A stretch of 64,000 bases of DNA, taken from NCBI RefSeq assembly GCF_013185185.1, contig NZ_JAAZWE010000005.1, forward strand, positions 1-64,000. The letters run 5' to 3'. The notes under the pieces are model-generated. The model saw nothing but the letters and a program-made list of their open reading frames with translations, had not been told where the DNA came from and made no database searches. Positions 17,808 through 24,948 of this stretch are shown piece by piece. Position 1 is the stretch's first letter. Each line of letters starts with the position of its first letter. Origin of the DNA: Saccharibacillus endophyticus. GTDB taxonomy: Bacteria > Bacillota > Bacilli > Paenibacillales > Paenibacillaceae. Position numbers and translations under genes: made by a program.

Positions 17808-18698
17808 TTATTGCGAAGCGGTACGGCGCACTTCGCCGCCGCTTCCGTTATTGAGCGGCATGACGCCTTGTACGGCAGCATCGCGTTTGCGTTCTTCCGA
17901 CAACGCGTACAGCGCGTACGGCAGGCACAGCGGTACGCCCGTGCGCGGATCGGTCACGATGTCCGCTTCGATGCCGAACACTTCGTGCATGACGAGCGGG
18001 CACATGACTTCGAGCGGAGTCCCTGAAGCCAGTGCTTCGCCCTGCTTGATCGCGATCATATGTTGGGCAAAACGGGACGCATGGTTCAAGTCGTGCACGA
18101 CCATGACGATCGTCCGGCCCTGCGTTTTGTTCAAATCGTAGAGCAGTTGAAGAACTTCGAGTTGGTGCGCCATATCCAAATACGTGGTCGGTTCGTCCAG
18201 GAACAGAATATCCGTTTCCTGAGCCAGCGCCATCGCGATCCAGGCACGCTGACGCTGACCGCCGGAAAGCTGGTCGATCGGACGATCATGGAATTCGCGC
18301 ATGCTCGTAACGTCAAGCGCCCATTCTACGACCTTTTTATCTTCAGCCTTCAGCGTACCGAAGCCCTTTTGGTGAGGAAAACGACCGTAGGAAACCAGTT
18401 CGGTCACGGTGAGTCCTTCCGGCGCGGTCGGCGTCTGCGGCAGAATTGCCAGCTGCTTCGCGATTTCGCGGGTCGATTGTTTGTGAATGGACTTTCCGTC
18501 GAGCAATACGCTTCCGTTTTTCGGGCGCATCAGGCGGGCCATCGTTTTCAAGATCGTCGATTTGCCCGAGCCGTTGGCTCCGACCAATGCGGTAATTTTC
18601 CCTTGCGGAATTTCAATATTAAGATCCTTGACGATCAGACGATCCTCATACGCGATATCAAGGTTAGTTGTGCTTAAACGGAACATAGAGTGAATCAT
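17808..18698 (-). CDS. Iron-siderophore ABC transporter ATPase
   Basis: A 296-residue ATP-binding subunit of the FecE/FhuC/YusV class that powers ferric-siderophore uptake. Walker A is GANGSGKST (about 39-47), the signature LSGGQRQRAW, Walker B ILFLDEPTTYLD and the switch His in VVHDLNH. The C-terminal 40 residues after LCLPYALYAL are extra. It is a solitary ATPase with no permease or binding protein beside it, as for B. subtilis YusV, which serves several permeases. A perfect Fur box 115 bases upstream supports iron regulation. Start 18698 could instead be the ATG at 18686. Confidence 0.9.
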   Translation of the reverse strand: MIHSMFRLSTTNLDIAYEDRLIVKDLNIEIPQGKITALVGANGSGKSTILKTMARLMRPKNGSVLLDGKSIHKQSTREIAKQLAILPQTPTAPEGLTVTELVSYGRFPHQKGFGTLKAEDKKVVEWALDVTSMREFHDRPIDQLSGGQRQRAWIAMALAQETDILFLDEPTTYLDMAHQLEVLQLLYDLNKTQGRTIVMVVHDLNHASRFAQHMIAIKQGEALASGTPLEVMCPLVMHEVFGIEADIVTDPRTGVPLCLPYALYALSEERKRDAAVQGVMPLNNGSGGEVRRTASQ

Positions 18699-18812
18699 TC
18701 CCTTCCGAAAAGTCTTTAGCCCTTATGTGAAAACCAAATGGAGTTGCTCGTCTGCGTCCATACTATAGCCATCATCAGAACTTCATTCTTTCTTCATTAC
18801 TGTTTAAGATAC

Positions 18813-18827
18813 TGATAATCATTATCA
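18813..18827. promoter_or_regulatory. Fur box
   Basis: TGATAATCATTATCA matches the 15-base 7-1-7 Fur consensus of Bacillus (TGATAATNATTATCA) at every position. It lies upstream of the siderophore ATPase gene, in its promoter region. Confidence 0.92.
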
Positions 18828-18867
18828 AATGTCAAGTTAAATTTAAGCCGTGCCATTTTGTTAACCA

Positions 18868-18906
18868 AGACAAAAAGGCCCAAAAGCCCCCTTGGCTTTT
18901 GGACCT
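18868..18906 (-). terminator. Intrinsic terminator of the AbrB-type gene
   Basis: On the minus strand GGTCCAAAAGCC pairs with GGCTTTTGGGCC and is followed by TTTTTG, 75 bases past the stop of the AbrB-type gene. Confidence 0.85.
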
Positions 18907-18978
18907 CTCCCATCGGGAAGTCGCACAACAAACACGTGCTAATAGAGGATTGGTAGTTTGGAAACGGGCAGCGAGCGT

Positions 18979-19425
18979 CTAGGATTTGTACTTCAATTGC
19001 TTTTTGAGCTGGCTTACCCGACTCTGGCTGATTCCCAACATTTGAGCAATCTCGCTTTGACTGGCTTCCGGATGGTCGATCAGTGCCTGCTCCAGGCGCG
19101 GCAGCATATCCGACACCCGAATCCGCTTCTTGGATGCAGATTCGTCAATGGTCGGAGCGTGAGTCACCGGCACGACCGGTGCATGCTTGAGTTCCTGTAG
19201 ACAAGAAGCACATACGAATTGATCCTTATAATAGACAACGCTATCCAGCGTGCGACAGAATGAACATTCCGTCGACTTATATTTACGCATGACAAGCATG
19301 CCGTCGTCCGTTACGAAAAATTCCAACGAATCGCCGATCTCGATATTCCTCGTTCCCCGAATTTCGCTAGGGATCACGATTCGCCCGAGACTATCCAAAC
19401 TACGAATCATACCGGTATCCTTCAT
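18979..19425 (-). CDS. AbrB/SpoVT regulator with zinc ribbon and HTH
   Basis: A 148-residue protein with three parts. Residues 1-50 are an AbrB/SpoVT swapped-hairpin DNA-binding domain (MIRSLDSLGRIVIPSEIR). Residues 52-78 hold two CxxC pairs (CSFC, CASC) that look like a small zinc ribbon. Residues 108-146 are a helix-turn-helix (SQSEIAQMLGISQSRVSQL). AbrB itself (about 95 aa) lacks the last two parts. It is likely a transition-state or sporulation-phase regulator with two DNA-contacting surfaces; targets are unknown. GAGAGG precedes the start. The neighbouring Spo0E-like gene fits a developmental setting. Confidence 0.82.
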   Translation of the reverse strand: MKDTGMIRSLDSLGRIVIPSEIRGTRNIEIGDSLEFFVTDDGMLVMRKYKSTECSFCRTLDSVVYYKDQFVCASCLQELKHAPVVPVTHAPTIDESASKKRIRVSDMLPRLEQALIDHPEASQSEIAQMLGISQSRVSQLKKQLKYKS

Positions 19426-19838
19426 TTTGAATTCCTCTCTATGTGAAATTAGAGTTTAGCTAAAAGGTTTATTTAATATGCAGTATAGCATATTTCGGAA
19501 TAATTTCTACTTTTTGTTTAAAAAATTACTGAATATCCAAATGCGATTTGTAAGGCCTTCCAAGGCGAAACCATGCTAAATTCATTGTAACTGCAAAGCG
19601 TATGTACATCAAGATAACAAAAAAATAAAAAAATAAAAAATGTAAACATGATTCATCTTTTAAAATTTTGTATAGAAAAAACCGCTTTGATCAAAAGACG
19701 GATCGGTGGGGCCGGAATCCATGCGTTTTGACAAAACGGTTTTTCACGAGATTTCATTGTACGGCTTCAGCATCATCTAATAGTTCAATCGAAAGCCGTC
19801 AGACTTCTGTCGACTTGCAGCAAGCCATACTGTTGCAG
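19426..19838. other. AT-rich intergenic gap
   Basis: About 410 bases, clearly more AT-rich than the surroundings, between the AbrB-type gene and the Spo0E-like gene. A plus-strand hairpin CGTTTTG-A-CAAAACG (19724-19738) followed by GTTTTTC looks like a terminator but no plus-strand gene precedes it. Nothing else is recognisable. Confidence 0.4.
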
Positions 19839-20042
19839 TTACCTCGCTCCTACTTCCGAACGTCCCGATTTCTGACGCTGCGCGAGTACAATATAAGCAT
19901 CCAACCGCTGGCTTAATTCGACAACGTCCCGGTCACAAAAACTCTTATGTTCCGTGATCTTCAGCAGCTCATGCCGCAAACGTTCGATCATGGTGTATAG
20001 CGGTTCTTCGTTGCGATAAGAATTGTAAGCCAATGCGGTCAC
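19839..20042 (-). CDS. Spo0E-like aspartyl-phosphate phosphatase
   Basis: A 67-residue protein of the Spo0E family, which removes phosphate from Spo0A~P and so delays sporulation. It has the family pattern: a first helix MIERLRHELLKI and a second containing the motif S-Q-x-L-D (ELSQRLDAYIV) preceded by a hydrophobic DVVEL. The start is GTG at 20042, with AGAGGGAAG just upstream; an internal ATG at residue 18 would cut into the first helix only slightly. It is a single-gene unit. Confidence 0.82.
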   Translation of the reverse strand: MTALAYNSYRNEEPLYTMIERLRHELLKITEHKSFCDRDVVELSQRLDAYIVLAQRQKSGRSEVGAR

Positions 20043-20160
20043 CTTCCCTCTCGTGCTTACTTTTTAATCATAGCCTTTGATAGTAAAAAACAATTTTTGC
20101 TAAATTCAGATGAAAGCACACTTTTTTGTGCAACTCATTACAGGTACTACGCAGTGCTAT

Positions 20161-20197
20161 TAGCTTGACCAACTTTACTTTTGACTTGGTCAAGCTA
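20161..20197. promoter_or_regulatory. Palindromic operator upstream of marR-type gene
   Basis: TAGCTTGACCAA and TTGGTCAAGCTA are perfect 12-base inverted arms separated by 13 bases. The right half also contains the small palindrome TTGAC-TTG-GTCAA, the style of MarR-family operators, overlapping a possible -35 (TTGACT). It lies 85 bases upstream of the MarR start and suggests autoregulation. Confidence 0.6.
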
Positions 20198-20281
20198 TTC
20201 TCTATCTCGGATCTATTGCGTCTGATTCTTTTCTCTGGTATACCTGAACGTACCTAATCTTAATATTAAAGGAGGTTGCGC

Positions 20282-20713
20282 GTGCCGCCCGATTCCAACG
20301 AATTGACGCATCTGTTTATCCGGACGCTCCGCGCCCATCACAGTCGTATGCACGCCGTACATCAAACCCTCGACATCCATCCCGGACAGGCTCCGGTGTT
20401 TTTTATTTTGTCCAATCATGAAGGATTAAACCAGAAAGAGTTGGCAGAGCGCATGCATATCAAGCCTGCCACCCTTACGGTTATGCTGACCCGCCTTGAA
20501 CAAGCAGGCTTTGTCGAACGCTTCTCCGATCCGAACGACCAGCGTGTTTGGCGAATTCGTTTGACGCCGGAGGGGCATGAGATTTCCCGGCGCGTGCATG
20601 ATGCGGTGGAAGAAATTGATATCATGACGTTCGGGAATTTCTCGGAGCACGAGCGGGAGCAGTTTCGCGGGCTGATGAATAAAATGTACGATAATTTGAA
20701 AAACGAGGGGTAG
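20282..20713 (+). CDS. MarR family transcriptional regulator
   Basis: A 143-residue winged-helix regulator. The core is QKELAERMHIKPATLTVMLTRLEQAGFVERFSDPNDQRVWRIRLTPEG: recognition helix followed by the D-x-R wing typical of MarR, flanked by dimerisation helices. The start is most likely GTG at 20282, six bases after GGAGG (20271-20275); a TTG at 20276 abuts the ribosome site. The nearby palindrome (20161-20197) may be its own operator. No transporter gene adjoins it, so its regulon is unknown. Confidence 0.88.
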   Translation: MPPDSNELTHLFIRTLRAHHSRMHAVHQTLDIHPGQAPVFFILSNHEGLNQKELAERMHIKPATLTVMLTRLEQAGFVERFSDPNDQRVWRIRLTPEGHEISRRVHDAVEEIDIMTFGNFSEHEREQFRGLMNKMYDNLKNEG

Positions 20714-20767
20714 GGCCGAGGCTTGAACTCGGCGCTCGAGGAAGTCTTATTCGTGGAAAGGCTCGGG

Positions 20768-20889
20768 CGCTGCGGGAGAAATTGCCAGCATACGCTTCCG
20801 AAGTGCATTTCTTCGAAATGCTTAAAGACGCTGTCTCGCGCAAAAAGCGCGCTCAAAGGCGTCTTGACCTGAATTTCTCCCTCCGCTGG
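20768..20889 (+). repeat. Dispersed palindromic repeat, copy C
   Basis: Outer arms GCGGGAGAAATT and AATTTCTCCCTCCGC. It has the same side hairpin GCATTTCttcGAAATGC as copy A, inner stem AAGACGC/GCGTCTT, loop strands TGTCTC and TCAAAG, and a GCGC/GCGC apical stem. It lies between the MarR stop and its terminator. Confidence 0.85.
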
Positions 20890-20916
20890 GCTTTGCCGCG
20901 AATTGGACATCTCAAT

Positions 20917-20956
20917 CAACGAGTTCCGGGCCTAGGCCGGAACTCGTTTTTTTGTG
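20917..20956 (+). terminator. Intrinsic terminator after the MarR gene
   Basis: ACGAGTTCCGG pairs with CCGGAACTCGT and is followed by TTTTTTG. The message of the MarR gene would include repeat copy C in its 3' region. Confidence 0.9.
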
Positions 20957-20965
20957 GGAAGGGAA

Positions 20966-21464
20966 GTTAGAGAGAGAAGAGAAGAGAAGAGAAGAAAAAA
21001 AGAATAGTCGAGTTGATCTAACAATTACGGACTTTAAGGAAGGAGACAGCAGTGCGGCTTGTAGTTCAGTTTTTCATTGTTGCGGATAAGCAACAATTTC
21101 ATGAGATTTGTTTGAATCGGCGTTCATTCCTGCGAATAAGCAACAATTCACTCAAAAATCACTGCCCGCCGGCTTTATCCAGAAAAATTGTTGCTTATCT
21201 GCATGAATGAAGTAATTTAGCCCGGTTAAAAGTAAGATTCGTCAAGGCACGAGTAGTATGCAGAGATGTAATGTAGGCGACTAAAAAGCGCTCTTCGCCC
21301 GTAATAGGGCGGAGAGCGCTTTTGGTTAAGGCATGATTTGGGTTTGATTAGATAGGGGTACTCTGTCTGATCCGAATACCAGATAGACGGATTGTTTGCG
21401 AATCTTGCGGATTGCGGTTCGCTTTGGCTTGCCGTAAGAGCCGCTTCAGTGCCTCAGACTGATC
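20966..21464. other. Intergenic gap with purine run and short repeats
   Basis: A purine-only run of GAAGA units (about 20970-21003) is followed by three copies of an 18-base element, TGCGGATAAGCAACAATT at 21081 and TGCGAATAAGCAACAATT at 21131 in direct order exactly 50 bases apart, and an inverted copy at 21186-21203. A 52-codon frame (GTG 21052 to 21210) has AAGGAAGGAG upstream but is made largely of these repeats, so I do not call it a gene. A terminator lies at 21283. Confidence 0.6.
21283..21325. terminator. Intrinsic terminator of the helicase gene
   Basis: AAAAGCGCTCT-CGCCC pairs with GGGCG-AGAGCGCTTTT around a 6-base loop, with T runs on both strands. On the minus strand it follows the helicase stop at 21465 by about 140 bases. 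Confidence 0.85.
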
Positions 21465-23159
21465 TTAGCGGCGGCGTCCGCGGCCGCTGCCTGGATCGGA
21501 GCCGCGGCCGTTTCCGCCGCGGTTGCTGTTGTCGTTGCGGCCGCCATTGCGGGCGGAGCCTGTGCCGCTGCTTTTGCCGCCTCGGCCGGATTCCAAGCGG
21601 CCGGACTCGCTGCGGTTGTAGCCGCCGCTGCGTGCGGATTCGTTGTTGCGGCCTCCGAAGCCGCCTTCGCTGCGCGCGCTGCCGCGGCCCGTGCTCTCGC
21701 CGCGGGAACTTCCGCCCCGGCGGCTGGCGCCCGCGCCGTCGCGTCCAGCACGGTCTTCGCCGCCGGCTACGCGGCGAGTACCGCCACGCGAACTTTCACC
21801 GCGTGCTTGATCGCGGCTTTCACCGCCGCGACCGCTGTCGGCGCCCCGGCGTCCCCCGTCGCCGCCGCGACGGCCACGGCCGCCTTCTTGACCGCTCCGG
21901 CCCGCTCCGGCGCCGCGTCTGCCGCCGCCTTTGACGGAACCTTCGCGGCTGTCGCGACGGTCTTCGCGACTCTCGCTCGACCGACGCGTTGCGTCGGCGA
22001 CGCGGATGATGCCGCCGTTTTGGAATGCGACTTTTTCCGGACGCTGATTGGTCGCCGCTTCGATCAGGTCCAGCGTGCTTTGCTCGCGCTGCGTCACGAA
22101 CGTGTAGGCCAGGCCTTTATCCCCCGCACGGCCCGTGCGTCCGATCCGGTGGATATAGCTGTCCGTATCCTGCGGGATATCGAAATTGAACACGTGCGAG
22201 ACGCCTTCCACGTCAAGACCGCGCGCCGCGACGTCCGTCGCGATCAGGATTTGCAGACGGGCGTCGCGGAAAGCGCGCATGACCTGCTCGCGCTTGTTTT
22301 GCGACAAGTCGCCGTGCAGCTCCGCGGAATTGTAGCCTTCCAATTGCATCTCTTCGTTCAGCTTGGAAGCGCGGCGCTTCGTCCGGCAGAACACGACCGC
22401 CAGGTAAGGGTTGTCGCGGTTGATCAGGAACTTGAGCGCGTCGTACTTGTTGCGATCCGTGCACTCTAGCGCGATCTGGCGGATATTGCGCGCCGGAACC
22501 TTTTCCGCCGGCGTGATGCTGATCTGCTCGGCGTTTTTGGTGTACGCGCCGGCCAGATGACGCACGTTATCCGGCAGCGTCGCGGAAAACAGCATCGTTT
22601 GTCGGGACGGCGGCGTCGCTTCGATAATCGTTTGAACTTCTTTCAGGAAGCCCATATGCAGCATTTGGTCGGCTTCGTCCAGAACCAACGTTTTCACGCG
22701 GCTCAGATTGAGAGTCTCGCGGCGGATATGGTCGAGCAGGCGTCCCGGCGTACCGATGACCAGATCGCAGCCGCTTTTGAGCTTGTGCAGTTGGGCTTCT
22801 ACGTCTTGACCGCCGTATACCGACAGAATCCGCATTTCCGGTCCGGCCATTTTACGGGCTTCTACGGTGATTTGCAAAGCCAGTTCGCGTGTCGGCGCAA
22901 CCACCAGCGCGGGCGGCAATCCTTTTCCTTCCGAGCGTCCGCCGTCGTGCCATTCGCGTCCGGCCGCGATTTTTTCCAGGATCGGCAGGATAAAGGCCAG
23001 CGTCTTGCCCGTGCCCGTCTGTGCTTGCACCATCAGATCGCGGCCTTCCAAAGCGAGCGGCAGCGAAGCGGCTTGTACCGGCGTCGGTACGGTAATACCC
23101 TGTGCTTGCAAACGGTCCAGCACCTCGGGAGCAATCCCCAAATCTTTAAATGTCTTCAT
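21465..23159 (-). CDS. DEAD-box RNA helicase with RGG tail
   Basis: A 564-residue ATP-dependent RNA helicase. The RecA core holds the Q-motif (VPTPVQ), AQTGTGKT (46-53), PTRELA, TPGRLLDHI, DEAD within VLDEADQML, SATLP, and in the second lobe ATDVAARGLDV and HRIGRTGRAG. From about residue 392 to the end is a 173-residue low-complexity tail of Arg, Gly, Ser and Asp with many RGG-like triplets, which in such helicases gives general RNA binding. Likely roles are cold adaptation, ribosome assembly or RNA decay (CshA/DeaD class). The start at 23159 is ten bases after GGAGG; an ATG at 23168 is too close to it. Confidence 0.93.
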   Translation of the reverse strand: MKTFKDLGIAPEVLDRLQAQGITVPTPVQAASLPLALEGRDLMVQAQTGTGKTLAFILPILEKIAAGREWHDGGRSEGKGLPPALVVAPTRELALQITVEARKMAGPEMRILSVYGGQDVEAQLHKLKSGCDLVIGTPGRLLDHIRRETLNLSRVKTLVLDEADQMLHMGFLKEVQTIIEATPPSRQTMLFSATLPDNVRHLAGAYTKNAEQISITPAEKVPARNIRQIALECTDRNKYDALKFLINRDNPYLAVVFCRTKRRASKLNEEMQLEGYNSAELHGDLSQNKREQVMRAFRDARLQILIATDVAARGLDVEGVSHVFNFDIPQDTDSYIHRIGRTGRAGDKGLAYTFVTQREQSTLDLIEAATNQRPEKVAFQNGGIIRVADATRRSSESREDRRDSREGSVKGGGRRGAGAGRSGQEGGRGRRGGDGGRRGADSGRGGESRDQARGESSRGGTRRVAGGEDRAGRDGAGASRRGGSSRGESTGRGSARSEGGFGGRNNESARSGGYNRSESGRLESGRGGKSSGTGSARNGGRNDNSNRGGNGRGSDPGSGRGRRR

Positions 23160-23225
23160 TATCTTCATTCCTCCGTATGGGGACGTCTTCCGCGATGCTG
23201 GCATTCGCTTGCGCGAATTCCAAAA

Positions 23226-23264
23226 GAAGGGGCATCCGTCATTCTCTTAACGGATACCCCTTTT
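23226..23264 (-). terminator. Hairpin terminator after the SulP gene
   Basis: AAGGGGCATCCGT pairs with ACGGATACCCCTT around a 10-base loop, with T-rich sequence beyond on both strands. It lies directly after the SulP stop and ahead of the helicase gene. Confidence 0.75.
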
Positions 23265-23270
23265 CCGAAA

Positions 23271-24713
23271 TCAATGGCCCGAAGGCGCGGAAAGTCCCGA
23301 TTTTTCGATCAAAACGCGGCTGTCTTCATTCAACCCGCGAATCTCTACCTGCTTGCCTTGCTTATAATATTCAAACTTGACTCTGGCGATCGCCGAAGCG
23401 GCGGAGTGGTCCCACACATGCGAGTGCGAGAGATCAATCACCACTTGATGCGGATCACCGGCCGGAGTAAAATGATCCACGAAATGGGCGGCTGTTCCGA
23501 AGAACATCTGTCCGCGCACTTCATATACTTTTACCCCGCTGCTTGTCTCGGACGTCACCTTAAGCTTCGCAATCTTCCAACCGAAATGCAGCGTGCACAA
23601 TACAACGCCCACGCCGACGCCGATCGACAGATTATCCGTGACCACGACGATTCCGACGACGACAAGCATGACGATCGTATCGGCAAGCGGAATCTTTTTC
23701 ATCCGATAGAGCGAACTCCAATCGAACGTCCCGATCGAAACCATAATCATGACCCCGACCAGCGCCGCCAGCGGAATTTGACTGACGATATCACCGAGCA
23801 GTACCAGGAGAATCAACAAGAACGCTCCCGCCGTAAACGTGGACAAACGTCCGCGTCCGCCCGACTTGATATTAATGACCGATTGTCCGATCATCGCGCA
23901 GCCGGCCATCCCGCCGAAAAATCCGTTGACGATATTGGCAATGCCTTGACCGCGCGCTTCGACGTTTTTGTTGCTTTTGCTATCGGTCATATCGTCCACG
24001 ATCGTGGCGGTCAGCAGCGACTCCAGCAGGCCGACCAACGCAAGAGAGATCGAGACTGGCAAAATGGTCGCGAACATGCTCCAAGTCAAGTCGATCTGCG
24101 GAATATGGAACAGCGGCGGCGTCGTGCCCAATTCGCCCATTTCCCCGACCGTCTTGACGTCCAGGTTCAACCAGACCGCCACCAGCGACATGACCACGAT
24201 CGCGACGAGCGGTGCCGGAACGGCTTTCGTGAATCGCGGCAAAATGTAAATGATCGCCAGCGTCCCCGCCACGATGATATACATCGCCGGCCCTGCTCCC
24301 ACGAACTGCGGAAGCTGCGCCATGAAAATAATGATCGCCAGCGCATTAACGAACCCGGTCATGACCGGCTTGGGGATAAACGTAATGAATCGCCCTATGC
24401 CGAACACCCCGAGCAGCACTTGAATAATTCCTGCCAATACGCCTGCCGCAAGCAAATACTCCATGCCGTGATCGCGGTACAAACTGCCCATCAGCACGGC
24501 CATCGCGCCGGTTGCCGCCGAGATCATGCCCGCGCGTCCCCCGACGAACGCAATGACGATCGCGATCACGATCGAGGCATGCAAACCCACGATGGGATCG
24601 ACGCCCGCCACGATCGAAAAGCCGATCGCTTCCGGAATAAGCGCGAGCGCCACCGTGATGCCGGACAGGATGTCGCCGCGCACATTTCCGAACCACTGCT
24701 GTCTTAGCTCCAT
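23271..24713 (-). CDS. SulP family anion transporter with STAS domain
   Basis: A 480-residue membrane permease. The transport domain (about residues 1-380) has the SulP signature at the N-terminus (ALALIPEAIGFSIVAGVDP), the AATGAMAVL segment and about a dozen helices. A cytosolic STAS domain closes it (VIDLSHSHVWDHSAASAI). Family members import sulfate, bicarbonate (BicA) or other anions with Na+ or H+; specificity is not visible. The ATG at 24713 sits at the right distance from AGAGG, while the ATG at 24719 touches it. It is flanked by terminators and so monocistronic. Confidence 0.9.
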   Translation of the reverse strand: MELRQQWFGNVRGDILSGITVALALIPEAIGFSIVAGVDPIVGLHASIVIAIVIAFVGGRAGMISAATGAMAVLMGSLYRDHGMEYLLAAGVLAGIIQVLLGVFGIGRFITFIPKPVMTGFVNALAIIIFMAQLPQFVGAGPAMYIIVAGTLAIIYILPRFTKAVPAPLVAIVVMSLVAVWLNLDVKTVGEMGELGTTPPLFHIPQIDLTWSMFATILPVSISLALVGLLESLLTATIVDDMTDSKSNKNVEARGQGIANIVNGFFGGMAGCAMIGQSVINIKSGGRGRLSTFTAGAFLLILLVLLGDIVSQIPLAALVGVMIMVSIGTFDWSSLYRMKKIPLADTIVMLVVVGIVVVTDNLSIGVGVGVVLCTLHFGWKIAKLKVTSETSSGVKVYEVRGQMFFGTAAHFVDHFTPAGDPHQVVIDLSHSHVWDHSAASAIARVKFEYYKQGKQVEIRGLNEDSRVLIEKSGLSAPSGH

Positions 24714-24838
24714 AACCATCCTCTATTCTATATGATGTTGTGGAGTTTTCCCCTTTCAGAAAAACCCGGGTCCGTTGTAGTCAAGACCCTCATTATACAG
24801 AATTTGAACAAGCGAGGCTACCGGAGTAAAACGGCATA

Positions 24839-24890
24839 AAACGAAGCCAGGCAGCGATTTTCGACGTCTTTCGCCACCCGGCTTCCTTAA
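24839..24890 (-). terminator. Terminator after the AarF-type gene
   Basis: On the minus strand GAAGCCGGGTGGCG pairs imperfectly with CGCTGCCTGGCTTC, followed by GTTTTAT. It lies about 60 bases after the stop of the aarF-like gene. Confidence 0.7.
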
Positions 24891-24948
24891 TCCTGCCTTT
24901 TTCGAAAATTTGCAGGAAATGTTTCATCAAAATGCTGTGGTCATCATA

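Noticed and set aside
21052..21210. 52-codon GTG ORF with a good ribosome site
   Set aside because: Largely made of three copies of an intergenic repeat in different frames; left as an observation only.
22557..24707. 716-codon plus-strand frame opposite the helicase and SulP genes
   Set aside because: Spans two clear minus-strand genes and a terminator; composition is His/Arg/Asp-rich shadow.
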